Shown here one piece after another: positions 7,164 to 13,510 of a stretch of 35,058 nucleotides of DNA. The DNA is from a virus, in IMG/VR virus record IMGVR_UViG_3300030061_000720, positions 1 through 35,058 of that record; one strand, 5' to 3'. The notes beneath the pieces were generated by a model, which searched no databases, was not told the origin of the DNA, and saw only the letters and a program-made list of their open reading frames with translations. Numbering within the stretch: position 1 is the stretch's first letter; every line of letters begins with the position of its first letter. The position numbers and the translations under genes were made by a program.

Positions 7164-7379
7164 ATGAATTATGATGATTGGAAATTAAGCAACCCTGTAG
7201 ATGATGGGTTTGGATATAATATGGTAAGCAACTGTTGTGGAGTTTCAGTATGTGAGGAAACAGACATATGCTCTGATTGCAAAGAGCATTGCGACCCTAT
7301 AGAAGATTATGAATACGAAGAAATACAAAGAGAAAGCTATTTAGAAATGATGGCTGATGCTCGTAGAGATGAATACTAA
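7164..7379 (+). CDS. Small Cys-rich early protein
   Basis: A 71-residue acidic protein, the first gene of the first early operon. An N-terminal W-K-L-S-N-P segment is followed by C-C (24-25), C30, and C-x2-C-x3-C (C-S-D-C-K-E-H-C), a likely zinc-binding site. The C-terminus is rich in Glu, Tyr and Arg. As the first product made after infection it could act on host transcription or other host processes, but there is no direct evidence. The leader (CTAACTATTAACTAAAACAC) matches the leader before the peptidase gene at 9827. Confidence 0.65.
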   Translation: MNYDDWKLSNPVDDGFGYNMVSNCCGVSVCEETDICSDCKEHCDPIEDYEYEEIQRESYLEMMADARRDEY

Positions 7380-7401
7380 TTATTAAATAAACTATTTTAA
7401 A

Positions 7402-7692
7402 ATGACAAAAACACAAACGAGTGATATTCTACAACACTTAAAAGATGGTAGAAGGCTAACACAAAAAGAAGCTATAAACGAATATGGTGCATACAGATTA
7501 TCAAGCATCATTCATTCCTTAAGAAAGAAAGGTTACAGGATAGAGTCTAAACAATTAGATGTACCAACTAGGTATAAAAAAACAGATGGGACTACTAGAA
7601 ATGCTAACATTGTTGAATACAAGATGATTAAGGATGATAAAAAAAGCTTTGATTCTAGGCTTAAGAATTTTATGGAATCAATATTACAATAA
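7402..7692 (+). CDS. Winged-helix/HTH protein
   Basis: A 96-residue protein with an N-terminal helix-turn-helix: I-L-Q-H-L-K-D-G-R-R-L-T-Q-K-E-A then G-A-Y-R-L-S-S-I-I-H-S-L-R-K-K-G-Y-R-I. This matches the HTH_39-type domain common in phage early regions. The second half is basic and ends in an amphipathic helix. It probably binds DNA as a regulator of early transcription or replication. Its location 22 bases after the first early gene makes it part of the P1 operon. Confidence 0.72.
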   Translation: MTKTQTSDILQHLKDGRRLTQKEAINEYGAYRLSSIIHSLRKKGYRIESKQLDVPTRYKKTDGTTRNANIVEYKMIKDDKKSFDSRLKNFMESILQ

Positions 7693-7718
7693 CTAATTAT
7701 TAATTAAATTTTTAAAAA

Positions 7719-8144
7719 ATGAAAAAAATGGAAAACACTATTGAAGTAAAAGAAACAAAAGAAGAAACCCTAAAAAGACTATTCCTAGAGAATGGATTAG
7801 TTAAAGAAGATGTTTATAAAGATAAAAGAGGATTTGTAATTATAACAAGAACGGGCATAGATAAGATTGTATCTAAGCAAAACATTACAGTAGCTTATGA
7901 GCCTGTTGTAATGGAGAAAGATTGGGTAGTTATGAGAGCAACTGCTAGTATGAAGGTAGGACACAAAGGAAAAGATGTCAGAAATATGATGAGTTTTGGA
8001 GAAGCATCAGACTCTAATTTAATGGGGGGTGGTAAAAAGTTTCCTGTTGCTATGGCAGAAAAGAGAGCTATGTCAAGAGTTGTTCTTAAGGTAGCAGGAT
8101 TCTATGAGCAAGGAGTATTTGGTCAAGATGAAATTGTAGACTAA
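7719..8144 (+). CDS. Early protein with GEAS / MAEKRA-x-SR motif, possible recombination protein
   Basis: A 141-residue protein of a type found in phage replication regions. Visible blocks are I-T-R-T-G-I-D-K-I (about 47-55), a beta-rich middle, G-E-A-S (about 94-97), and P-V-A-M-A-E-K-R-A-M-S-R-V-V-L-K-V near residue 110. The last block recalls the C-terminal core of single-strand annealing proteins, but the match is only by general layout, and the family remains uncertain. It is next to DnaA-like and SSB-like genes, so a DNA replication or recombination job is likely. The stop overlaps the next start by one base (TAATG). Confidence 0.6.
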   Translation: MKKMENTIEVKETKEETLKRLFLENGLVKEDVYKDKRGFVIITRTGIDKIVSKQNITVAYEPVVMEKDWVVMRATASMKVGHKGKDVRNMMSFGEASDSNLMGGGKKFPVAMAEKRAMSRVVLKVAGFYEQGVFGQDEIVD

Positions 8145-8404
8145 TGGATTGGATGGATGAGGTTCTTGATGGTAAACCATTAGAAGCAGAGTTATGGAAA
8201 CTTGGCTACATTGAGAACCTCTTACACCGAACATCTATATCAGTATCAGAACAGCAAAGAATTATGAGTTCTTTAAATGAGCTTACAGATATAGAGGCTG
8301 ATAAGATACTTAAAAAAATAAAAGAAAATGAAATACATTTAGACCCTAAGCATCAATACGAAGCAATGAGGAAGAATGGAATGTTTAACCCTAAAGATTA
8401 TTAA
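8144..8404 (+). CDS. Hypothetical early protein
   Basis: An 86-residue protein translationally coupled to the upstream gene (TAATG). It is mainly helical, with E-A-D-K-I-L-K-K-I-K-E-N-E in the middle and a conserved-looking C-terminus (D-P-K-H-Q-Y-E-A-M-R-K-N-G-M-F). No domain is recognised. The operon position suggests a role alongside the recombination-like protein or the DNA-binding proteins. Confidence 0.55.
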   Translation: MDWMDEVLDGKPLEAELWKLGYIENLLHRTSISVSEQQRIMSSLNELTDIEADKILKKIKENEIHLDPKHQYEAMRKNGMFNPKDY

Positions 8405-8405
8405 A

Positions 8406-8717
8406 ATGAAAAATGATTATGAAAAAGTAAGAGCCTCAAGAAATGAACTTGAAGCAATCTTGAGAATTAGAGGAATATCTAAACAAAGATTTGGAAGAAT
8501 ATTAAATATTAAAGGCTCAACTATTGAGAAGTATTTAGACAATCCTTATCACTTAAGGTATTATCAAATGCAAAGACTTGCACAATTTCTAAATATAGAT
8601 GTAAAAGATGTTGTAGATATTATAGAGGTTGATTTAAAAGATGAAATAATTGTAGTAGAAGGAGAAGATAATTTTCAAGTAGTTGAATCATTAGTAAAGC
8701 AACAGGATAATGAGTAG
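8406..8717 (+). CDS. XRE/Cro-type helix-turn-helix regulator
   Basis: A 103-residue protein with a Cro/C1-type HTH at about residues 16-65: I-S-K-Q-R-F-G-R-I-L-N, then T-I-E-K-Y-L-D-N, and L-A-Q-F-L-N-I-D-V-K-D-V-V-D-I-I. An acidic C-terminus follows. It probably binds an operator. The palindrome at 9671-9689 is one candidate site, by inference only. The ATG at 8406 follows the upstream stop by one base. The longer frame from 8376 would overlap the upstream gene by about 29 bases and adds no domain sequence. Confidence 0.75.
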   Translation: MKNDYEKVRASRNELEAILRIRGISKQRFGRILNIKGSTIEKYLDNPYHLRYYQMQRLAQFLNIDVKDVVDIIEVDLKDEIIVVEGEDNFQVVESLVKQQDNE

Positions 8718-9171
8718 ATATAAATTAGAATTTACTAAAGAAAGAGATGATAAAATTAAATCAGAAATATGCAGAAGGTATAATTTAGCTTGGTCTGTTA
8801 TAGAAGGAAAAAGCAGAATAAGAAAAGTTATAGATGCAAGAAGGCTTTATTGTGGAATACTAAGAAATATTTTTAGGCTTACATTTCAGGAGATAGGAGA
8901 TATTCTTAATAAAAATCACGCAACAATATTGCACAGTATTACTCAGCACGATACCTTTGTAAGAATATTAAAATCTTATAAAAAAAACTATGAGGAAATA
9001 GAAAGCACTTTAATGATAGATGATAATTATTATATACACGAAGTTATAGAAGTAGAAAGAAAAATGAATGAACTATCAGAAAGGTTAAACGATTTAATAG
9101 AAAAGAAAAACGAATACAAATTAAAAATTAAAAAACAAAAAAATGGCAGACAAGAATTATGTAGCAAGTAG
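8710..9171 (+). CDS. DnaA domain IV-like DNA-binding protein
   Basis: A 153-residue protein whose residues 35-80 resemble the C-terminal DNA-binding domain of the initiator DnaA: V-I-D-A-R-R-L-Y-C-G-I-L-R (40-52), L-T-F-Q-E-I-G-D-I-L (57-66) and N-H-A-T-I-L-H-S-I (69-77), the last equivalent to the D-H-T-T-V-x-H signature. The AAA+ domain of DnaA is absent. A C-terminal coiled coil (about 112-145) could allow dimers. It may recognise phage repeats such as those at 6978-7049 and 17401-17459, acting as an origin-binding protein or as a competitor of host DnaA. It overlaps the XRE gene by 8 bases. Confidence 0.75.
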   Translation: MSRYKLEFTKERDDKIKSEICRRYNLAWSVIEGKSRIRKVIDARRLYCGILRNIFRLTFQEIGDILNKNHATILHSITQHDTFVRILKSYKKNYEEIESTLMIDDNYYIHEVIEVERKMNELSERLNDLIEKKNEYKLKIKKQKNGRQELCSK

Positions 9172-9394
9172 TATCAAAAAGGTAACTACGCAGTATGGAG
9201 AATTATTTAATGCAAGTTTTAAAGTAGATGATTTGCAAAAAATATCTAAAAGAGGTTGGGTAAATATTACAATAGCAGAAAGGAGAGAGCCTTCTGAAAA
9301 AGGAGCAACTCACTATGCTTATGAGAATACTTACGAGCCACCAAAAGAAGTAACAGCAGACAAGGCAAAAGAAGAAGATGATTTGCCGTTTTAA
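9143..9394 (+). CDS. Small SSB-like protein with acidic DDLPF tip
   Basis: An 83-residue protein that overlaps the previous gene by 29 bases. The body is predicted beta-rich (Y-G-E-L-F-N-A-S-F-K-V-D-D-L, then G-W-V-N-I-T-I-A-E-R-R-E and T-H-Y-A-Y-E-N-T-Y). It ends E-E-D-D-L-P-F, nearly the D-D-D-I-P-F tip of bacterial single-stranded DNA-binding proteins that recruits replication and repair enzymes. It is shorter than ordinary SSB, so it may be a minimal phage SSB or an SSB-tip mimic. The function rests on the tip and on the replication neighbourhood. Confidence 0.62.
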   Translation: MADKNYVASSIKKVTTQYGELFNASFKVDDLQKISKRGWVNITIAERREPSEKGATHYAYENTYEPPKEVTADKAKEEDDLPF

Positions 9395-9400
9395 ATAGCA

Positions 9401-9482
9401 TAGGTTGGGGGGTTAGTAATTTAATTAATAACTATCAGCAGTTATACTTTGTGAACGATTACAATTCCCCCCTTCCTTTTTT
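9401..9482 (+). terminator. Branched hairpin, probable terminator of the P1 operon
   Basis: GGGGGG (9407-9412) pairs with CCCCCC (9467-9472). Inside, GTAAT (9416-9420) pairs with ATTAC (9458-9462), and ATAACT (9428-9433) pairs with AGTTAT (9440-9445). Six T residues follow at 9477-9482. This is larger and more structured than a simple terminator. It could be a terminator, an attenuator or a small structured RNA. Confidence 0.6.
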
Positions 9483-9501
9483 ATTAACTTAAATTAAATT
9501 T

Positions 9502-9681
9502 ATGGACACTTATATTCCCTTAAACAGCATCAACTCAGACCTTGACAGGAAAACCTTAAGAGATAGGCTTGATAAGGCAAAAACAGAAAACACTAGACTT
9601 TCACAAAACAATCTTGATTTAAAGCTACAAGTTATAGAATTAAGAAAAAAACTAAATAATATTAAAACAACTACCAAATAA
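9502..9681 (+). CDS. Small coiled-coil protein
   Basis: A 59-residue protein read directly from the sequence. It has strong heptad character from about residue 16 (L-R-D-R-L-D-K-A, then L-K-L-Q-V-I-E-L-R-K-K-L) and many Lys/Asn. It lies between the P1 terminator and promoter P2, so it depends on read-through or an unseen promoter. The stop codon lies inside the 19-bp palindrome at 9671-9689. The function is unknown. Confidence 0.55.
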   Translation: MDTYIPLNSINSDLDRKTLRDRLDKAKTENTRLSQNNLDLKLQVIELRKKLNNIKTTTK

Positions 9682-9689
9682 TTTGGTAG
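9671..9689. promoter_or_regulatory. Perfect 19-bp palindrome over the -33 element (candidate operator)
   Basis: CTACCAAAT-A-ATTTGGTAG has nine-base arms that match perfectly. It covers the -33 element of promoter P2, so a bound dimeric protein would block or tune that promoter. One arm (TTTGGTAG or TTTGGAAG) recurs at the other two early promoters without its mate. Confidence 0.6.
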
Positions 9690-9713
9690 ATTCAAATATT
9701 ATTCGTATCTTTG
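9682..9713 (+). promoter_or_regulatory. Early promoter P2
   Basis: TTTG (9682-9685), 20 bases, TATCTTTG (9706-9713). It drives the operon beginning with the peptidase gene at 9827. The expected start near 9720 leaves a leader of about 105 bases, which contains the structured element at 9724-9790. Confidence 0.82.
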
Positions 9714-9723
9714 TACAGAATTT

Positions 9724-9790
9724 AAGGCAGGGAGTGAGCAAACATTGCACAGCCCTAACAGGTTCAATCGTAAACTGAAGCTCCTTCCTT
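9724..9790 (+). ncRNA. Structured 5' leader of the peptidase operon
   Basis: Bases 9724-9734 pair with 9781-9790 (ten pairs with a one-base bulge and one wobble). Within this lie a hairpin TGaGCAA-aca-TTGCaCA (9735-9751) and a possible hairpin TTCA/TGAA (9763-9779), giving a three-way-junction shape. It could be a cis-regulatory RNA or a binding site for a protein. It matches no riboswitch class I know. Confidence 0.45.
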
Positions 9791-9826
9791 AATTCAACTA
9801 ACTATTAACCAAAACACAAAACGCTT

Positions 9827-10915
9827 ATGAACACACTATTATTAGGTAGGAAAAAATTATTAATGGATATACTATCCGTTCAGACCACAAGTGGTAATGA
9901 ATTTGATATGATAGCTTATATCCACAAATTCTGCAGAGAGAATGTCCCTCAAGCAGAGGTTGTTATTAAAGATAGCAACATATATGTAACTAAAGGAACT
10001 GCAGATGTATATCCTTGTATGGTTGCACATACAGACACAGTTCACGATATACATAAATACTATAAAGTTTTTGATGATGATAATTGCTTATTTGCATTTA
10101 ACTCAGAATTAGGCAAGCAAGTAGGGATAGGTGGAGATGACAAGGTAGGTATATGGCTAGCATTAGAGATGCTTATCAGCAAAGACAATATTAAATGTGC
10201 GTTCTTTCATTCAGAAGAAGTGGGATGTGTAGGAAGTAGAGCTGCAGATATGGATTGGTTTAAAGATGTAGGTTATTGCCTACAAGGCGACAGGAGAGGC
10301 TCTAAGGACTTTGTAAACAATATATCAGGCAAACTATTCAGCAAAGCATTTAGCAAGAGCATAGCCCCTATATTAAAGAAGTATGGTTATGCAGAAACAT
10401 CAGGTGCAATTACAGATGTAGGTCAATTAGCAGAGAATGGTATTGGTGTTTGTGTAGCAAATATGAGTTGTGGTTATTACGCGCCTCATTCAGATGAGGA
10501 AATTGTAGAGTTCTATGATGCAAATAACTGCTTAAATATGGTTGATAAGATAATCAATGAGTTGGGCTGTAATAAGTATGAGTATCAACAGCAAAAGACA
10601 AGTTGGAGTGATTATGATTGGGGGGACTTTAGTGGAGCAGAAAGAAGCTATTGGTATTCTGATTATGGAAGCGACACAGAGGTTATTTGTGATGATGAGG
10701 GTAACGAAGCCTGTTATTATTGTGGCTGTAGCAATCTGTCTGATAGCGAGTTTAAGGGCTATAAGTTTTGCCCTGATTGTAACAGCGATATATTATTAAT
10801 AGATGAATCTTATGATGATGCTGAATATGAAGATATATCAGACAGTTATGATGGCTCAATGAAGCATAAGTCAATAGTAAACAAGTATTTAACTAACTAC
10901 GCAAAAAATAAATAG
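9827..10915 (+). CDS. M20/M28-type zinc aminopeptidase with zinc-ribbon tail
   Basis: A 362-residue protein. Residues 1-245 have the co-catalytic dizinc peptidase layout: H68-x-D70 (V-A-H-T-D), G-G-D104-D-K-V-G, E130-E131 (H-S-E-E-V-G), D155 (Q-G-D-R-R-G) and H221 (A-P-H-S-D-E-E). All metal ligands and the general-base Glu appear present, so it should be active. The fold is closest to peptidase T or aminopeptidase-like M20/M28 enzymes, but it lacks a clear large lid domain. Residues 296-318 form a zinc ribbon (C-Y-Y-C-G-C ... F-C-P-D-C), followed by an acidic region. It is the first gene of the P2 operon. The target is unknown: host or phage peptides, or a modified substrate. Confidence 0.75.
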   Translation: MNTLLLGRKKLLMDILSVQTTSGNEFDMIAYIHKFCRENVPQAEVVIKDSNIYVTKGTADVYPCMVAHTDTVHDIHKYYKVFDDDNCLFAFNSELGKQVGIGGDDKVGIWLALEMLISKDNIKCAFFHSEEVGCVGSRAADMDWFKDVGYCLQGDRRGSKDFVNNISGKLFSKAFSKSIAPILKKYGYAETSGAITDVGQLAENGIGVCVANMSCGYYAPHSDEEIVEFYDANNCLNMVDKIINELGCNKYEYQQQKTSWSDYDWGDFSGAERSYWYSDYGSDTEVICDDEGNEACYYCGCSNLSDSEFKGYKFCPDCNSDILLIDESYDDAEYEDISDSYDGSMKHKSIVNKYLTNYAKNK

Positions 10916-10917
10916 AT

Positions 10918-11109
10918 ATGGATAAAATAGATTTTATGAAGATGTTTCTACAAATGGGTTCAATGACTAATCAAACCGAGCAAGAGGCTCTAGCTTTTCA
11001 AGAGAGGATTGTATTCGCTACTGAAGGAGTAATAAAGCCTGAGGATTGGGATAGCTTACCCTTTGCAGAAAGAAAAGAAAGAATGAATCAACTACTAAAA
11101 CAGATATAA
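10918..11109 (+). CDS. Hypothetical early protein
   Basis: A 63-residue protein rich in Met, Gln and Glu, mostly helical (M-K-M-F-L-Q-M-G near the start, R-K-E-R-M-N-Q-L-L-K-Q near the end). It starts two bases after the peptidase stop and stops two bases before the replication protein gene, so it belongs to the same operon. No motif is recognised. Confidence 0.5.
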   Translation: MDKIDFMKMFLQMGSMTNQTEQEALAFQERIVFATEGVIKPEDWDSLPFAERKERMNQLLKQI

Positions 11110-11111
11110 TT

Positions 11112-11735
11112 ATGGCAAAGAGATTTACAGATACAGATAAATGGAAAAAAGGGTTTATAAGAAACCTTCCTGCAAAGTTTAAGTTATTATGGTTATACAT
11201 ATTAGATGATTGTAATCACGCAGGAATATGGGACACAGACTTTGAGGTTGCTTCAATCAGAATTGGAAGTAAGATAAGTGAGAAAGAAGCAGCTAAAGTT
11301 TTTGCAGAACAAATAAAGATTTTTGATAAAGGTAATAAATGGTTTATACCAAAGTTCATTGACTTTCAGTATGGAACTCTTAATGAGAACTCAAGGCCTC
11401 ATTTGGCTGTAATAAAATTACTAGACAAATATGATGTATATAACATTGAAGGGATTAGTCCTGTAGATGTTGCAGGGTTTGAGAATGAAATAAAGAAGCC
11501 TATCATTAAAAGATTTGCAGAGCCTACTGTAGATGAGGTAGATGCTTATTGTACCGAAAGAAATAATAAGGTAGATAGCGTTAAGTTTCACAACTTTTAC
11601 TCTAGCAATGGGTGGAAGGTAGGAAAGAATAAGATGAAAGACTGGAGAGCTTGTGTTAGAACTTGGGAGGCAAATACACCTAAAGATAAGACAGGAAGGA
11701 AAGAATTATCAAATAAAGATTATAATAAATTTTAA
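11112..11735 (+). CDS. Replisome organiser-like protein
   Basis: A 207-residue protein. The N-terminus (K-W-K-K-G-F, then L-K-L-L-W-L-Y-I-L-D-D-C-N-H-A-G-I-W) is a winged-helix-like DNA-binding segment of the kind seen in Bacteroidota phage replication proteins. The C-terminus (F-Y-S-S-N-G-W-K-V-G-K-N-K-M-K-D-W) resembles the DnaD/DnaT-type motif that contacts helicase loaders. The DnaC-like loader lies two genes downstream. The likely role is to bind the phage origin and bring in the loader and helicase. Length is usual for the group. Confidence 0.7.
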   Translation: MAKRFTDTDKWKKGFIRNLPAKFKLLWLYILDDCNHAGIWDTDFEVASIRIGSKISEKEAAKVFAEQIKIFDKGNKWFIPKFIDFQYGTLNENSRPHLAVIKLLDKYDVYNIEGISPVDVAGFENEIKKPIIKRFAEPTVDEVDAYCTERNNKVDSVKFHNFYSSNGWKVGKNKMKDWRACVRTWEANTPKDKTGRKELSNKDYNKF

Positions 11736-11739
11736 ATAT

Positions 11740-12237
11740 ATGGCTTCAACAAATTTAAGTATGCTAAATAAAACATCAAACAATTCTTTGTCTGATGAGT
11801 GCTACACTCCTAATGAGGGTATATTGCCCTTGCTTAGTGAGATGAGTAAAGACAAGGTTTATTATGATTGTACTAGTGGTATTAGTTCTAATATAGTGGA
11901 TTGCTTTACTTCTAATGGTTATAAATGTATATCAAGCAAAGGAAGGGATTTTTTAAAAGATGAACTTCCTGATGGAATTGATGTTATAATTACTAACCCT
12001 CCTTATTCTAAAAAAGATAAGTTCATTGAAAGGTGCTATGAGTTAAAAAAACCTTTTGCCTTATTACTTCCTGTAAGTTCTTTGCAGGGAATAAAAAGAG
12101 GAGAAATGTTTTCCAAAAATGGAATTGAAATACTAGCATTAAAAAAGAGAATAGATTTCACAGGAAAAGGTAGTCCTCACTTTGGAGTTGCTTGGTTTTG
12201 CAATGGACTACTAAAACAAAAATTAATTTTTAAATAG
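11740..12237 (+). CDS. DNA adenine methyltransferase-like protein
   Basis: A 165-residue protein with the amino-methyltransferase catalytic motif T-N-P-P-Y (85-89), preceded by D-V-I-I, and a degenerate SAM-binding motif (Y-Y-D-C-T-S-G, 41-47). It is about half the length of a typical adenine methyltransferase, and I see no target-recognition domain, so it may act with low specificity or be inactive. It could protect phage DNA from restriction. The ATG at 11740 is chosen because the upstream extension to 11653 overlaps the previous gene and carries no domain sequence. Confidence 0.68.
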   Translation: MASTNLSMLNKTSNNSLSDECYTPNEGILPLLSEMSKDKVYYDCTSGISSNIVDCFTSNGYKCISSKGRDFLKDELPDGIDVIITNPPYSKKDKFIERCYELKKPFALLLPVSSLQGIKRGEMFSKNGIEILALKKRIDFTGKGSPHFGVAWFCNGLLKQKLIFK

Positions 12238-12241
12238 AAAT

Positions 12242-12820
12242 ATGAGAACACTAGAAGAAACATTAAAGAGTGCAACGCACATAAAGATTAGAGGCTATAA
12301 GAGATATTCTTTTGGAACTTATGATGAGTGTATGAAACTGTTTAAGGAAGCCTTTATGCTTGTAGACAGGACTATTACAGAGTATAAGCATCTTCCTGAG
12401 TATGATGAGGTTGTAAGTTGGTTAGCAGACACTAAAGGTAAGGGGTTATTTTTAATAGGGAATTGTGGTAGAGGTAAGTCAGTTATACTTACAGGGGTTC
12501 TGCCATTAATCTTTAACGCTAAGAAGGGTAAGATACTAAAGCCAATAGCATCTAGGAAGCTTCATCAGGTTACTGAATATAAAAGCCCATTCATTGTTAT
12601 AGATGATATAGGTACTGAGGAGATAGTAAACGATTATGGAACTAAGATAGATGCAGTAGAGAACGCTATATTTGAGGCAGAAGATGATTTAAAAATGCTT
12701 TTATTAACATCAAACCTTGACGCTAAATCCATTAAAGAAAGATATGGAGAAAGGATATATGACAGGATTAAAAGGCTGTGTAAGGTTGTGTTTATGAGAG
12801 GAGAAAGCTTAAGAAAATGA
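12242..12820 (+). CDS. DnaC-like AAA+ helicase loader
   Basis: A 192-residue ATPase. The Walker A motif is G-N-C-G-R-G-K-S (73-80), Walker B is F-I-V-I-D-D-I-G (117-124), sensor 1 is L-L-L-T-S-N (153-158), and the Arg-rich Y-G-E-R-I-Y-D-R-I-K-R-L segment (168-179) carries the likely Arg finger and sensor 2 region. This is the DnaC/IstB arrangement: it loads a replicative helicase onto DNA. The phage has no recognisable helicase, so it probably captures the host DnaB. Its stop codon overlaps the start of the next gene (ATGA). Confidence 0.85.
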   Translation: MRTLEETLKSATHIKIRGYKRYSFGTYDECMKLFKEAFMLVDRTITEYKHLPEYDEVVSWLADTKGKGLFLIGNCGRGKSVILTGVLPLIFNAKKGKILKPIASRKLHQVTEYKSPFIVIDDIGTEEIVNDYGTKIDAVENAIFEAEDDLKMLLLTSNLDAKSIKERYGERIYDRIKRLCKVVFMRGESLRK

Positions 12821-12906
12821 AGATATTAACAACGATTTGGGGAATAATTATACTACTATGTGTATTAGAAGCCTATTTTTGTACTAAATTTGCAGATGAT
12901 GAATAA
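12817..12906 (+). CDS. 29-residue membrane peptide
   Basis: A very short gene coupled by ATGA to the helicase loader. Residues 6-21 (I-W-G-I-I-I-L-L-C-V-L-E-A-Y-F) form one hydrophobic segment, followed by C-T-K-F-A-D-D-E. It overlaps the next gene by 11 bases. Phage early membrane peptides of this kind often have unknown host-directed roles. It may also be only a coupling peptide. Confidence 0.5.
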   Translation: MKILTTIWGIIILLCVLEAYFCTKFADDE

Positions 12907-13144
12907 AGCTAAAATAAAATTATTAGCCTTAAGCACTAAAGAAAAGATTAAACTTTTAGACAGGTTAGTAAGTAAAGATTTTCACTCTTATATTATTATA
13001 GCTAATTTATTTGCATCTGAAGATGAGGAAAAAGGAGGGTTGTCAATTAATAAATTAGAAATAGAGTTAAGCAAAAGCATTAAAAGGAAGTATTATTTTA
13101 ATAAAAAAATAAAAAATGAAAACAGTAATATTATTTATAATTAG
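12896..13144 (+). CDS. Hypothetical early protein
   Basis: An 82-residue, mostly helical, Lys/Leu/Ile-rich protein (L-A-L-S-T-K-E-K-I-K-L-L-D-R-L near the start). ATGs at 12896 and 12899 are both possible, and a TTG at 12890 is less likely. The C-terminus is basic and Asn-rich. It overlaps genes at both ends, showing very tight packing of this segment. No family is recognised. Confidence 0.55.
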   Translation: MMNKAKIKLLALSTKEKIKLLDRLVSKDFHSYIIIANLFASEDEEKGGLSINKLEIELSKSIKRKYYFNKKIKNENSNIIYN

Positions 13145-13304
13145 TATATTCACTCTTTATTATATTATTTTAAAAATTGCTTACAGCTTTATATATAGAG
13201 ATAAAAACAAGATTGAGGAGAATATTAAAAAACAAGAAAAACAAGAAAAACATATAACAAGAACAGGGGGATTAGAAAACGATAGATTAAATGAAAGACC
13301 ATAG
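13116..13304 (+). CDS. Small membrane-anchored protein
   Basis: A 62-residue protein with an N-terminal hydrophobic segment (residues 4-24, V-I-L-F-I-I-S-I-F-T-L-Y-Y-I-I-L) and a charged tail full of Lys, Glu and Gln (E-K-Q-E-K-H). It looks like a single-pass anchor with a cytoplasmic coiled tail. It overlaps the upstream gene by 29 bases and the downstream gene by 14. The function is unknown. Confidence 0.55.
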   Translation: MKTVILFIISIFTLYYIILKIAYSFIYRDKNKIEENIKKQEKQEKHITRTGGLENDRLNERP

Positions 13305-13509
13305 AATACCACACTACTACATTGGAAACAATGGATATGAAGCAAGAAAAGTTGTTTCAGGATTTGATTTGTCCTATAATATAGGGACTGCCACTACATA
13401 TTTGCTCCGTAGTGAACGCAAACACGAATCTCCTGTTGAGTGTATTAAAAAAGCTATAGCCCACTTAGAGTTTGAACTAGAAAAGATAGAGGAAGAAAAA
13501 AAGAAATAA
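13291..13509 (+). CDS. DUF3310-type protein
   Basis: A 72-residue protein that matches the DUF3310 pattern found in many phages: an H-Y-Y-x5-Y-E-A start, G-F-D-L-S-Y-N-I-G-T-A-T-T-Y-L-L-R in the middle, and a final helix A-H-L-E-F-E-L-E-K-I. In other phages the domain occurs alone or attached to nucleotide kinase-like proteins, and the function is not established. A link to nucleotide metabolism is possible. It overlaps the membrane protein gene by 14 bases and is followed by another gene after one base. Confidence 0.75.
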   Translation: MKDHRIPHYYIGNNGYEARKVVSGFDLSYNIGTATTYLLRSERKHESPVECIKKAIAHLEFELEKIEEEKKK

Positions 13510-13510
13510 T

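Noticed and set aside
8406-8717. Lysogeny repressor and temperate lifestyle
   Set aside because: A Cro/C1-type fold alone is not evidence of lysogeny; there is no integrase, partition gene or divergent promoter in the window.
9735-9790. tRNA-like T-loop sequence GGTTCAATC in the peptidase leader
   Set aside because: No acceptor, D or anticodon arms with normal lengths can be drawn around it; the pairing fits a leader structure better.
10557-10799. Second forward frame inside the peptidase gene (80 codons)
   Set aside because: Shadow of the peptidase frame, which has all catalytic residues in this interval's neighbourhood; no promoter or leader.
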